Assembly (NCBI RefSeq): GCF_009905605.1
Contig: NZ_JAAAKZ010000007.1
Location: 62,001 to 126,000, forward strand
Direction of reading: 5' to 3'
DNA length: 64,000 nucleotides
Source: Runella sp. CRIBMP
Lineage (GTDB): Bacteria > Bacteroidota > Bacteroidia > Cytophagales > Spirosomataceae
The position numbers were made by a program, and so were the translations under genes. This document shows, piece by piece, positions 46,728 through 55,738 of the stretch; positions within the stretch are counted from its first letter, which is position 1, and every line of letters begins with the position of its first letter. The notes under the pieces are model-generated. The model was not told the DNA's origin, did not search any database, and was given only the letters and a program-made list of their open reading frames with translations.

Positions 46728-47642
46728 TTATTCCTTATAAGTAATAATTACTTTAATTGGTTTATTAAGAATATTAGCCCCATCATTCAAGTAAACTTCA
46801 ATAAAAAACGGTTTAATTATAAAAGAATAACTAAAACCCTCTCCCCTTGGAAAACGTGGAGGAATTTGTGAAACATCTCCAGACTCCAGTGCTTCAACAA
46901 AAATAGCTACATCAAGTATTTTGCTTGGAGGTAAGCCATGAGGCACAAATGAAGAAGTACCATCAAGAGCAGCTGTATTATAACCGGTAATTTCCTTTTG
47001 TTTAATGGCAGGGGCATCAGAACCTAATTTGGTAAAATCAGAAACGGTTACATTGCCAGTGTTTGCAATGCTCAATTTTGAACCACCACTGTTTACATAA
47101 AAAGAAAGTGGATGATTTGTTCTGGTCCCAAGCCAACCACCCGTTTGCGAACTTACATAAGTTGCGAGATTTACAGTACCATCACCATGTTGAAAGCCGT
47201 AACTTGCAGTGGGAGTTCTGACTTCCAAAATTGTTTGTGGTAAGAGCGTACCGATACCTACTCTTCCAATATCTGTAATGAGCATTCTGTCAAATGCTGT
47301 GGTAGAACCATCAGAGGTTGTACGAAAAAAAATCTGTGAGCCAGTCGATGAAGTAGTATAATTATTTGATGCTCTTAGCTCAATAGCTGCATTTGGTTCT
47401 GATGTAAAAGAACTGCCTGTATAACCATAACCATACACGCCAACCAACATACGACCAGTTCCAGTAGCAATTGGAGCTTCTGAACTTCCTGAACTATTAA
47501 AACCCGAAAATGTGGGTCTTTGTACTCCATACCCACGAATTGTTACTTGATTTGGGTTGGTTGGCGTAAGTGTAATGCTTTGCCCTAAAGCCGTAAAAAC
47601 AGCAAAAAATGTAATACTGAGGGTGATAAATGTTTTTTTCAT
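46728..47642 (-). CDS. Tail-fibre-like secreted surface protein (copy 2)
   Basis: A 304-aa exported protein (MKKTFITLSITFFAVFTALG). The first ~120 residues include QRPTFSGFNSSGSSEAPIAT and IGRVGIGTLLPQTILEVRTP. A core (~135-215) has YGFQHGDGTVNLATYVS and RTNHPLSFYVNSGGSKLSIA. This core is almost identical to copy 3, while the ends differ much more. The C-terminal ~90 residues hold PHGLPPSKILDVAIFVEALE and look like a small globular cap. The function is unknown; surface attachment or decoy roles are possible. Confidence 0.8.
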   Translation of the reverse strand: MKKTFITLSITFFAVFTALGQSITLTPTNPNQVTIRGYGVQRPTFSGFNSSGSSEAPIATGTGRMLVGVYGYGYTGSSFTSEPNAAIELRASNNYTTSSTGSQIFFRTTSDGSTTAFDRMLITDIGRVGIGTLLPQTILEVRTPTASYGFQHGDGTVNLATYVSSQTGGWLGTRTNHPLSFYVNSGGSKLSIANTGNVTVSDFTKLGSDAPAIKQKEITGYNTAALDGTSSFVPHGLPPSKILDVAIFVEALESGDVSQIPPRFPRGEGFSYSFIIKPFFIEVYLNDGANILNKPIKVIITYKE

Positions 47643-47735
47643 GTGGGTATTTTGGTTTGTTTTTTAATTTTTTATACAGCCAAAAACATCTGTTAGAGCA
47701 AAATTTAAATCGCCAACATATGCTTTAGGATAATA
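47643..47735. repeat. Leader copy B
   Basis: Second copy of the duplicated leader described at 46606-46700, here ahead of the gene at 46728-47642. It has scattered substitutions relative to copy A and lacks an obvious TTG/TAnnTTTG pair. Confidence 0.6.
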
Positions 47736-47751
47736 AATAATTTCTGTGTTT

Positions 47752-48678
47752 TTATTCCATGTAAGTAATGAATACTCTTATGGGTTTCGATAAAATATTT
47801 CCAGAGGTTGTATTAGTAAGAGTTAATTCAATATTAGTCGGTGTAACAGCATAGGTATACAGCATTTCGGCAGAACCTACATAATTCGGCGGAGTTTGAT
47901 AGAGCAAACCTGAAAAACTTTCAACCGCCTCTACAAAAATATCTACAGAAAGTATTTTTGAAGGGGTAAGACCATGAGGCATCAATCTACTAGCGCCCTC
48001 AGAAGATGGTGTATTGAATCCAGTAATTATCTTTTGTTTAATGGCAGGAGCATCAGAACCTAATTTAGTAAAATCAGAAACCGTTACATTACCAGTGTTT
48101 GCTATGCTCAATTTTGAACCGCCACTGTTTACATAAAAAGAAAGTGGATGATTTGTTCTTGTGCCAAGCCAGCCACCCGTTTGATTACTTACATAAGTTG
48201 CAAGGTTTACAGTACCATCACCATGTTGAATCCCATAGCTGGCTGTGGCAGTTCTGACTTCTAATCTAGTCGTTGTTGGAAAAGTACCGATACCAACATT
48301 GCCATCATTTCCAATTCTCATTCGCTCAAATGAAGCATTAGTGCCATTGGCAGTTGTATAAAAAGAAATGTCTGCCCCTTGTGCTGAGGCTCCAAAATTC
48401 TCAGTAGCTCTTAACTCAATTGAAGCATTTGGGTTGGAATTAAACGCAGTTCCAGTATAGCCATAACCCTGCAAGCCAACAAGCATTCTGCCACTTAAAG
48501 TAGCTGACCGAGGTGGAGTGACTCCCGTACTATGAAAACCCGAAAAAGTAGGTCTTTGTGCTGAATAAGCATGAACCGATAATTGGTTTGTTTGGGTAGG
48601 TTCAAGTGTAACACTCTGCCCGAGTGCTGTAAAAACAGCAAAAAATAAGATGCAAACGGTGATAATTGATTTTTTCAT
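47752..48678 (-). CDS. Tail-fibre-like secreted surface protein (copy 3)
   Basis: A 308-aa exported protein (MKKSIITVCILFFAVFTALG), clear paralogue of the gene at 46728-47642. Matching parts include GRMLVGLQGYGYTGTAFNSN, GNVGIGTFPTTTRLEVRTAT and the conserved core with YGIQHGDGTVNLATYVSNQT. The DNA of this core (about 48040-48240) is nearly the same as in copy 2 (about 47015-47215), with mostly silent changes, while the signal region and C-terminus differ more. It is the first gene of the three in transcription order and lies downstream of the LytTR gene on the same strand (47 bp gap). Confidence 0.8.
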   Translation of the reverse strand: MKKSIITVCILFFAVFTALGQSVTLEPTQTNQLSVHAYSAQRPTFSGFHSTGVTPPRSATLSGRMLVGLQGYGYTGTAFNSNPNASIELRATENFGASAQGADISFYTTANGTNASFERMRIGNDGNVGIGTFPTTTRLEVRTATASYGIQHGDGTVNLATYVSNQTGGWLGTRTNHPLSFYVNSGGSKLSIANTGNVTVSDFTKLGSDAPAIKQKIITGFNTPSSEGASRLMPHGLTPSKILSVDIFVEAVESFSGLLYQTPPNYVGSAEMLYTYAVTPTNIELTLTNTTSGNILSKPIRVFITYME

Positions 48679-48724
48679 GAGTATTTGATTGTTAAATATT
48701 GATATTTTGTGGTGAAAAGGAAGT

Positions 48725-49057
48725 TTAAGACAACACAGCTACTTTTACCATTGTGCGCTTTCGACGAGATACTTGTGCCAAGAAGCCATCGGTCATTTCT
48801 ACGTAATATCTGTCAAAAGCTCTGATGTAGTGGTGGTTGAGTAGGTGTTGTTTGTTTACGCGCACAAACGTGTCGGGCAGCAGCGGCTCATAAAACCCAA
48901 TGGCCTTAGAGGTCAAGATTTTGCGGCCATCGGCCAGTACAAAATGCGTGTAGTTGCCGCTGCCTTCGAGCCGCACGATGTCGGTAATGGGCAGGTGTAC
49001 CGCCCCACGCAAGACCGTGAGGGTGTGGGAAGTTGGAGGCATGCTGAGGGTGTTCAT
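48725..49057 (-). CDS. Stand-alone LytTR DNA-binding protein
   Basis: A 110-aa regulator consisting only of a LytTR DNA-binding domain: TDIVRLEGSGNYTHFVLADG, KAIGFYEPLLPDTFVRVNKQ and HLLNHHYIRAF are the usual strand and recognition segments. No receiver domain is present, so activity must depend on another protein or on its level. It transcribes away from a response regulator, and three surface-protein genes lie downstream on its strand, so it may control them. Its probable promoter is described at 49083-49129. Confidence 0.85.
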   Translation of the reverse strand: MNTLSMPPTSHTLTVLRGAVHLPITDIVRLEGSGNYTHFVLADGRKILTSKAIGFYEPLLPDTFVRVNKQHLLNHHYIRAFDRYYVEMTDGFLAQVSRRKRTMVKVAVLS

Positions 49058-49082
49058 GGTTTTTTGAGTAGATTTAACATTA

Positions 49083-49129
49083 CAAAATTGAGCAGTAAAT
49101 CAAGGGCAATCAATCACCCGACAGGGTGA
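49083..49129 (-). promoter_or_regulatory. Leftward promoter with abutting palindrome
   Basis: Read on the minus strand: TCACCC-TGTC-GGGTGA (49129-49114), directly followed by TTG (49113-49111), 20 nt, then CAATTTTG (49090-49083), a one-mismatch TAnnTTTG. The LytTR start is 25 nt further. The layout is the same as in the rightward promoter at 49156-49202. Confidence 0.55.
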
Positions 49130-49155
49130 AATATCGTGAGTTTTCATGGACAATA

Positions 49156-49202
49156 TCACCCCAACGGGTGATTGGCGATGTGGCTGAAAATCAATAGTTT
49201 TG
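49156..49202 (+). promoter_or_regulatory. Rightward promoter with abutting palindrome
   Basis: TCACCC-CAAC-GGGTGA (49156-49171) is directly followed by TTG (49172-49174), 20 nt, and TAGTTTTG (49195-49202), a full TAnnTTTG match; the response-regulator ATG is at 49220. The palindrome touches the -33 element, as expected for an activator or repressor site. Confidence 0.65.
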
Positions 49203-49219
49203 TTCCCTAATTTAATGCT

Positions 49220-49861
49220 ATGAAGAAATCAACAATTGGGATGATAGAAGACAATAAAATCATCCGCGACAACATCACCAAGTTCATTGCTTTCCACGAG
49301 GAGTTTGAGGTTGTGCTGAGTGTGGGCAGTGTCGAGTCGTTTTTGTACGAAATCAATATCAATCCCAATGTTGAGATTGATATTTTACTGTTAGACATCG
49401 GTTTGCCTGGCATTTCGGGCTTGGATGCCCTGCCCCAATTGCTGGGTTGGAAGCCCGACCTGAACGTCATTATCTTGTCAACTTACGAAGAAGAAGACAT
49501 GATTTTGCGGGCTTTGTGTTCGGGGGCTTGTTCGTACATTTCCAAAAAAGCCAGTCTGTCAGAAATCGTAGAGGCCATCAGGATTGTGGTAGGCGGTGGG
49601 TCGTACATGTCGCCGAGCATTGCCCGCGAAATCATCAATCACCTCATGGGCGGGCGCGTGAGCAAAGCCACGATACTGTCGGAGCGTCAAAAAGAGATTT
49701 TGGAGAAATTGGTAGATGGTCGAAGCTACCAAGCCATTTCGGAAGAGTTGTTTATTTCGGTCGAAACCGTGCGGACGCACATCAAAAAAATGTACAAAGT
49801 ATTGCACGTAAACAACAAAACCGAAGCTATTAACCTGTATTTAAAAGGCCATATTGGCTAA
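49220..49861 (+). CDS. NarL/FixJ-type response regulator
   Basis: A 213-aa two-component regulator. The receiver domain (residues ~5-125) starts IGMIEDNKIIRDNI, has the phospho-acceptor Asp59 in ILLLDIGLPGISG, the conserved Thr/Ser region IILSTYEEEDMILR and the Lys in SYISKKAS. The LuxR-type helix-turn-helix is at ~150-205 (LSERQKEILEKLVDGRSYQA and ISEELFISVETVRTHIKKMY). It precedes and overlaps its likely kinase gene by 8 bp, so translation is coupled. Its own promoter has an adjacent palindrome that it, or the divergent LytTR protein, may bind. Confidence 0.93.
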   Translation: MKKSTIGMIEDNKIIRDNITKFIAFHEEFEVVLSVGSVESFLYEININPNVEIDILLLDIGLPGISGLDALPQLLGWKPDLNVIILSTYEEEDMILRALCSGACSYISKKASLSEIVEAIRIVVGGGSYMSPSIAREIINHLMGGRVSKATILSERQKEILEKLVDGRSYQAISEELFISVETVRTHIKKMYKVLHVNNKTEAINLYLKGHIG

Positions 49862-52800
49862 TATTCCCGACTTAAAATTATTCCCGTTGAGATTATTACT
49901 AACTCACTCCTTTTCTGGCTATAATTGGCTGATTTTTGGCTTGTTGTGTGCTTTTTCGGCCTGCCAACAAAGAGGCAACTCGGAGAGGGAGCAGCCTGCC
50001 CCAAAAGTACAGCCTGTCAACGTACGTCAGATTGCGCTTGACACCATGCCGCCATCAGAAACGCTCCCCATTGGTAAAATAGAAACCCTTCCGCTCGGCA
50101 AACCCACCGAAATTTCCCTCCCCAATTATACAAAGCCTATTAAATGGAAAGTTACCAAAACTGGCAACCCTAATGTATATATGTTAGGTCTTGACTCGGT
50201 GCCTTTCCCCAAAAAAGTACCTGCCCTCCATCTCCCCAAGCGTGCTGGGTTTCCTCAGGTCAACGTAGCCAAAGCTCCTTTGAGTAAAGACTATAATCCC
50301 TTCAACTTTACGATTTTTGGCCTCAAAGAAGGGCTTGTCGAAAGCCAGATTCACAATATATTTCAAGACCGAAAAGGAAACCTTTGGATGGGGTCGTTCA
50401 ATGGGATCTCCAAATACAACGGGCAGACCTTTGAGAATTACAGCCAGAAAGAAGGTTTGGTGGACAATTTTTTTCAATGTGGCCTCGAAGACCGGGAAGG
50501 CAACATCTGGTTGGGTTTTAGGGGAGGAGTTACCAAGTTTGACGGCGAACATTTTACCAATTATACCACCAAAGAAGGCCTAAGCAACAACAACATTGAG
50601 GCCATGGTAGAAGACCGAAGAGGCAATATTTGGTTTGGCACCACGGGCGGTGGGGCAACACTCTTTGAACCAAAACGCGATACGTTCACCCATTTTGGCC
50701 CAAAGCAAGGAATGGCTGCCAACATCCTTGATATCATAGAAGATAAAAAAGGCAATATGTGGTTTGCTACCCAAGATGCAGGTCTGATAAAATACGACTC
50801 CAAAAGTTTCTCAAAGTTTGGCTACTATCAGGGGCTTGCATACAATACCATCAAGGATTTAGATGAAGACGGAGCGGGCAATATCTGGCTCGCTATGTGG
50901 AAAGGCATCATTAGGTTTGACGGCACTCATTTTTATCATTTAGTAGAAAATCATGAAAATTATGCCAGTAAAATCTCAATAGACCGCGATAATAACGTGT
51001 GGTTTGGGGCGATGTCAGATGGTGTTTTCAAAATTGACAAATCCTTTGCAACCATTACGAAGATTACTGAAAAAGAAGGATTGCCCAACAACTACGTGAT
51101 GTGCTCGATGACTGACAAAGACAATAATCTTTGGTTTGGAACCAATGAGGGGGTTGTAAAACACAGCAAATTGGTGAGCAATCTCACCCCAAAAGACGGA
51201 TTGATTGCACCCGAAATCTCCTGTGTAATGCAAGACAAGGCACACGATATTTGGGTAGGAACATACAGTGGAGGTATTTCAAAACTTGAATTAAAGGCTA
51301 AGAAAATCAAAAACTACACCCCCAAAGAAGGTTTGAGCGATACTGACATAGTGAGCATGATGCAAGACAGAGCGGGCAATATTTGGTGTGGTACCAACTA
51401 TTCGACGATGTTTCGATTCGATACCGATGGCAAAACAATCACTCATTTTAGGGACAGTGGCAGTTATATTGTTTGCATTTTTGAAGACAAAGCTGGCAAT
51501 ATTTGGTATAGTTCGAGAGATAAAAATGGGGTTTTTAGAATCAATGGCAACACCAATACCGTTACGCGGTTTGATATGAAACAGGGCCTCCCGCAACATC
51601 AAGTAGTGCGGATTTGGCAAGATAGTGGCGGCAATATGTGGTTTTGTACGTTCAATGGCGCATCAAGACTCGACAAAAATGGCAGGCTCTTGAGCAATTT
51701 TACCGAAAAAGAAGGTTTTAAGTTGAGTGTGGTCGAAAGTATAGTAGAAGATAAATACGGCAATTTTTGGTTCAGTGACTTGGTCAATGGCATCATGCAC
51801 CTCAACCTCAAAAACAAAACTTTTATTCATTTTACCGAAAAAGAAGGATTGAGCCATAATACCGTTTTTGGTATTTTGAAAGACTCATCGGGTAATTTAT
51901 GGTTTAATACACGCAATGGCCTCAGTAAATTGTCGAGCGAAGCGGTGCGGCAATTGGCTTCCAATCAGCCACTTTCAAAGCCCATCTATTTCAAAAACTA
52001 CGACTCCGAACAAGGTTATTTGGGTTTTGGTGCGGGTAGGTTTGATATAGTACAAGACTCAACGGGCAAAATCTGGCTCCCGATGGTGGACAGGCTGACC
52101 CTCTTTGACCCCAAAGAAGAAGTCCTCAAAAACGATAAACCCACCGTAGAACTCACAAAAATAAAGCTGTTCAATGAGTCTATTACTTGGGCAAAAGACA
52201 CCGCCTATGTCTTAAAAAATGGTTTAATTGTGGATGATTTCCACTTTGAAAGTCTGTCTAAATGGAATAATATCCCCGAAAAATTGCAATTGGCCTACAA
52301 TAACAATTACCTTAATTTTGAGTTTGTGGGCATCAATACCAACACCCCCAAAAAACTCATTTACCAATACACTTTGGAGGGCCTCGAAAAAACGTGGAGT
52401 GTTCCATCGGCGCGTTCGGAAGCTGTGTACGGAAATCTTCCCCCTGGCAATTACACTTTCAAAGTTAAAGGCATGAAAAGTGATGGCAATTGGAGCGCAG
52501 AATCAGCGTACGCGTTTTCGATTAGTCCCCCGTTCTGGAAAACATGGTGGGCCTATTTGCTGTATGTGATGGCCACTGTTGCTGTTGTGTATTATATCGT
52601 TCAGATTAGAGTACGGCAGCGGTTACAAAAAATCAAAGAATTGGAGGCAATCCGTTTACGTATTTCGAGCAATTTGCACGACGACGTTGGTACAATCCTG
52701 TCAGGTCTTGCCATGCAGTCGCAAATGATGGCACTCACTGCCCTGCCCCAACAAAAAGCCTCTTTGCTCGAACTCAGCGATATGAGCCACGATGCCATGG

Positions 52801-53225
52801 AACGAATGCGCGACACCGTTTGGGCCATAGATTCAAGAAAAGATAAATACGAAAACCTGATAGACCGGATGCGGGCATTTACCGAAAAAAACCTCCATTT
52901 GAAGAATATCGACCACACTTTTACGCTCGAAGTAGAGGATGCCACGAAGTTTATCAACCCCGAAAAGCGTCAGAATATTTACTTGATATTCAAAGAAGCC
53001 ATCACCAATATCTGTAAACACGCCGACGCCAAGCATGTCAGCATCTTATTCAAGCAAGAAAACAACGGTTTGTACCTTCTCATTCACGATAACGGTAGTC
53101 AAAAACCCGTCACCAACACCGATGGTTTGGGACTAAACAATATGAAAATGCGCGCCAAAAACATAGGTGCTACCTTGAATGTTTCATACGACAAAGGCTT
53201 CAAGGTCGAGTTGATAATGGGTTAG
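49854..53225 (+). CDS. Two-component regulator propeller sensor histidine kinase, lipoprotein-type start
   Basis: A ~1123-aa membrane kinase. The N-terminus ends a hydrophobic segment with FSAC, a possible lipobox, so the sensor part may be periplasmic. About ten Reg_prop repeats (~residues 140-690) with phrases DRKGNLWMGSFNGISKYNG and DKAGNIWYSSRDKNG form two propeller-like units. A Y_Y_Y domain follows (PPGNYTFKVKGMKSDGNWS), then one transmembrane helix (WWAYLLYVMATVAVVYYIVQ). The HisKA_3 dimerisation domain holds the phospho-His in ISSNLHDDVGTILSGLAMQ (His942 from the first possible start). The HATPase domain has FKEAITNICKHADAKH and GLGLNNMKMRAKNI. No ATG precedes the lipobox; TTG at 49854 or 49887 are the candidates. 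Confidence 0.9.
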   Translation: MANIPDLKLFPLRLLLTHSFSGYNWLIFGLLCAFSACQQRGNSEREQPAPKVQPVNVRQIALDTMPPSETLPIGKIETLPLGKPTEISLPNYTKPIKWKVTKTGNPNVYMLGLDSVPFPKKVPALHLPKRAGFPQVNVAKAPLSKDYNPFNFTIFGLKEGLVESQIHNIFQDRKGNLWMGSFNGISKYNGQTFENYSQKEGLVDNFFQCGLEDREGNIWLGFRGGVTKFDGEHFTNYTTKEGLSNNNIEAMVEDRRGNIWFGTTGGGATLFEPKRDTFTHFGPKQGMAANILDIIEDKKGNMWFATQDAGLIKYDSKSFSKFGYYQGLAYNTIKDLDEDGAGNIWLAMWKGIIRFDGTHFYHLVENHENYASKISIDRDNNVWFGAMSDGVFKIDKSFATITKITEKEGLPNNYVMCSMTDKDNNLWFGTNEGVVKHSKLVSNLTPKDGLIAPEISCVMQDKAHDIWVGTYSGGISKLELKAKKIKNYTPKEGLSDTDIVSMMQDRAGNIWCGTNYSTMFRFDTDGKTITHFRDSGSYIVCIFEDKAGNIWYSSRDKNGVFRINGNTNTVTRFDMKQGLPQHQVVRIWQDSGGNMWFCTFNGASRLDKNGRLLSNFTEKEGFKLSVVESIVEDKYGNFWFSDLVNGIMHLNLKNKTFIHFTEKEGLSHNTVFGILKDSSGNLWFNTRNGLSKLSSEAVRQLASNQPLSKPIYFKNYDSEQGYLGFGAGRFDIVQDSTGKIWLPMVDRLTLFDPKEEVLKNDKPTVELTKIKLFNESITWAKDTAYVLKNGLIVDDFHFESLSKWNNIPEKLQLAYNNNYLNFEFVGINTNTPKKLIYQYTLEGLEKTWSVPSARSEAVYGNLPPGNYTFKVKGMKSDGNWSAESAYAFSISPPFWKTWWAYLLYVMATVAVVYYIVQIRVRQRLQKIKELEAIRLRISSNLHDDVGTILSGLAMQSQMMALTALPQQKASLLELSDMSHDAMERMRDTVWAIDSRKDKYENLIDRMRAFTEKNLHLKNIDHTFTLEVEDATKFINPEKRQNIYLIFKEAITNICKHADAKHVSILFKQENNGLYLLIHDNGSQKPVTNTDGLGLNNMKMRAKNIGATLNVSYDKGFKVELIMG

Positions 53226-53399
53226 GAGGGAGGATAACACAAACTTTTCTCCATCTAAACAAGTGAATTTTTTCGGAAAAAATCATTGCCACGTATAAAA
53301 AAAGCTACTCATAATGTAATAGGAGTTGGTCGTAATACCATTAAAATCCGGTATTGAATAGTGTTGCCTACTGTTCGCAGATATAATTTAAAAACCATA

Positions 53400-53447
53400 T
53401 TTACCATAAATAGAGAAGGCACTGCTGCCTTCTCTATTTATGGTAAA
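53400..53447. terminator. 22-bp perfect inverted repeat between kinase and TrpB-like genes
   Basis: Arms 53400-53421 and 53426-53447 are perfectly complementary over 22 bp with the loop CTGC. The stem is flanked by A/T runs on both sides and separates two convergent genes, so it can terminate both. Confidence 0.8.
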
Positions 53448-53457
53448 AAGCTGAAAA

Positions 53458-54828
53458 TTAAATACTTGGATAGCCTTCCAGTTCTTTCAGTCCCGATTTC
53501 AATTCTTCGTCGGTCAGGAAGTGGTCGGAGAGTTTGCCGTCAAAATAATCCATGTAGGCTTGCATATCTAAGAAACCGTGTCCGCAGAGGTTGAACAATA
53601 TGGTTTCTGATTTTCCTTCTTCCTTGCAGCGCTGCGCTTCCCGAAACACCTGCGCAATGCCGTGCGTAGCTTCGGGAGCAGGGATGATGCCTTCGGCTTT
53701 GGCAAAAGCAATGCCCGCTTCAAAGCACTCCAACTGCTGGATGGCGTTGGCTTCGATCAGCCCGTCTTTCAACAGTTGCGAACAAAGCACCGACGCGCCG
53801 TGGTAGCGCAAACCGCCCGCGTGGATGGCCGCAGGGCGAAAATTATGGCCCAATGTATACATTGGCAACAATGGTGTAAAGCCCGCCGAGTCGCCGAAGT
53901 CGTAGCGGAATTCGCCTTTGGTCAATTTAGGGCACGATGCCGGCTCTACCGCGATGGCGCGTACTTTTTTGCCCTGCGTGATGTTTTGGTGCAGGAACGG
54001 AAACGAAATCCCCGCAAAGTTGGAGCCGCCACCCAAAGGCGCAATGACAATGTCGGGAAAATCGCCCGCTTTCTCCATTTGTACCAAACATTCTTGTCCG
54101 ATGATGGTTTGGTGCATGAGCACATGGTTTAGTACACTACCGAGGGCGTATTTGCAGTTTTCGTCCTGCACGGCACATTCGATGGCTTCAGAAATGGCAA
54201 TACCCAAACTGCCGGGCGTGTCGGGGTATTGGGCCAGAATTTTACGACCCGATTCGGTCAGCTCGGAAGGAGAAGGATAAATTTTGGCCCCAAACGACTC
54301 GATTAGTGCTTTGCGATAGGGCTTTTGGTTGTAGCTGATGCGTACCTGAAACACCTCACACTCAATGCCAAACATCTGACACGCAATGGCCAAGGCAGTG
54401 CCCCATTGCCCAGCACCCGTTTCGGTCGTGATACGCTTGACGCCTTCCATTTTGTTGTAGTACGCCTGCGCCACGGCCGTGTTGGTCTTATGACTGCCCG
54501 ACGGGCTTACGCCTTCGTATTTGTAGTAAATTTTGGCGGGGGTATCCAGCATTTTTTCGAGTCGATGCGCCCGAAACATCGGTGTAGGCCGCCACAATTT
54601 ATAAATCTCACGTACTTCTTCGGGAATTTCAATGTAACGGTCCTGTGAGACTTCCTGCTTGATGAGTTCCATCGGAAACAACGGAGCCAAGTCGGCAGGG
54701 CCTACGGGCTGCTTTGTGCCCGGATGAAGCGGAGGCAGCGGTTTGTTGGGCATATCTGCCTGAATGTTATACCAATGTCTCGGAATTTCATCTTCCGACA
54801 GCAGGATTTTGTACTGTTTTTCGGCCAT
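53458..54828 (-). CDS. TrpB-like (type 2) PLP-dependent enzyme
   Basis: A 456-aa fold-type II PLP enzyme of the TrpB2 family. Compared with the usual ~400-aa TrpB1 it has an N-terminal extension and larger loops. Typical parts are LWRPTPMFRAHRLEKML, the Schiff-base Lys114 in PSGSHKTNTAVAQAYYNK, TETGAGQWGTALAIACQMFG (substrate-side Glu), PLGGGSNFAGISFPFL (PLP phosphate loop) and FNLCGHGFLDMQAY. TrpB2 proteins can make tryptophan from indole and serine without TrpA; some use serine or phosphoserine. No trpA or other trp gene is in the window, so whether it serves tryptophan biosynthesis or indole salvage is open. Confidence 0.92.
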   Translation of the reverse strand: MAEKQYKILLSEDEIPRHWYNIQADMPNKPLPPLHPGTKQPVGPADLAPLFPMELIKQEVSQDRYIEIPEEVREIYKLWRPTPMFRAHRLEKMLDTPAKIYYKYEGVSPSGSHKTNTAVAQAYYNKMEGVKRITTETGAGQWGTALAIACQMFGIECEVFQVRISYNQKPYRKALIESFGAKIYPSPSELTESGRKILAQYPDTPGSLGIAISEAIECAVQDENCKYALGSVLNHVLMHQTIIGQECLVQMEKAGDFPDIVIAPLGGGSNFAGISFPFLHQNITQGKKVRAIAVEPASCPKLTKGEFRYDFGDSAGFTPLLPMYTLGHNFRPAAIHAGGLRYHGASVLCSQLLKDGLIEANAIQQLECFEAGIAFAKAEGIIPAPEATHGIAQVFREAQRCKEEGKSETILFNLCGHGFLDMQAYMDYFDGKLSDHFLTDEELKSGLKELEGYPSI

Positions 54829-54959
54829 GATTATTGGAATTAAGGGTGTTTGAAAATTTGCCGCTAAACATAAAAAGTATTTTTATGCGGCACAATGAAA
54901 ATGCTCAGTATTTATTTGATAATCCTGACAGGATTCATGACCACCGCCAATATAGGTTG

Positions 54960-55661
54960 TTAATCCTCAAAACTGTACAGGTACGGTGCCTTATGGGCTT
55001 TGCCCAAATATTGCTTTTCGTGGCGTTTTAAAATCTCCAGACTGAGCATTTTTCGTTGAAATGTAGTCCGACGAATTTTCTCTCCCAAAATCGCTTCGTA
55101 CACTTTTTGCAGGTCGTTCATAGTAAATCGGGCGGGCAATAAATTCATACCTACCAATTTACGGTCTAGGTTGTCGCGCAGGGTTTGCAGGGCTTTGGCT
55201 ACGATGTCGGCGTGGTCGAATATAAGCGGTGGTAGCGCGTCAATGTCGTACCACTCGCACGAATCCGATAAGGCATCGGGTTGGGGAACTACCTCTTTAT
55301 AATTGATTAGGGCATAATAGGCCACTGAAATGAACCTGTCGAGCAGCCATTCATATTTCTCCAAAGAATAGTTTCCAGATTCCAAAATCGTTTGCATGAT
55401 TTCGGGTTTATAGCGGGCGGTATCGCCGAACGTATAAAACTGCTCCAAATAAATATTGTCCAGCCCCGTGCGCTCTTTCAATCCTCTTCGGACGGCGTCG
55501 TTCAGGTTTTCGTTTCGTTGGACAAAACCGCCCGGCAACGCAAAGAATCCTGTATTGTGGTACTCCATGATTAAGATTTTCAGCGCGCCTCCCGAAAAAC
55601 CAAACACCACCGAGTCGAAGGCAATATTCGTTAAAAAGTCTTTTTGGTCCACCAATTCCAA
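54960..55661 (-). CDS. NrtR-type Nudix-domain transcriptional regulator
   Basis: A 233-aa regulator with an N-terminal Nudix domain (~15-150) and a C-terminal winged helix (~155-225, MNDLQKVYEAILGEKIRRTT and FQRKMLSLEILKRHEKQYL). The Nudix box reads G-x5-E-x7-R-G-L-K-E-R-T-G-L. Compared with G-x5-E-x7-REUxEExGU, two of the metal-binding Glu are replaced (by Gly and Arg), so hydrolase activity is probably lost and the domain should sense a ligand. Relatives in Bacteroidota regulate NAD or pentose (arabinose, xylose) genes. It is divergent from the esterase cluster, with a matching 21-bp dyad in between. Confidence 0.85.
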   Translation of the reverse strand: MELVDQKDFLTNIAFDSVVFGFSGGALKILIMEYHNTGFFALPGGFVQRNENLNDAVRRGLKERTGLDNIYLEQFYTFGDTARYKPEIMQTILESGNYSLEKYEWLLDRFISVAYYALINYKEVVPQPDALSDSCEWYDIDALPPLIFDHADIVAKALQTLRDNLDRKLVGMNLLPARFTMNDLQKVYEAILGEKIRRTTFQRKMLSLEILKRHEKQYLGKAHKAPYLYSFED

Positions 55662-55738
55662 TGGTTAAGTTCAATTTTTTGTGGCAATCTACCAATTTTT
55701 TCAAAAATAAATAGGGAATTTTCAAAAAGTGAATTATT

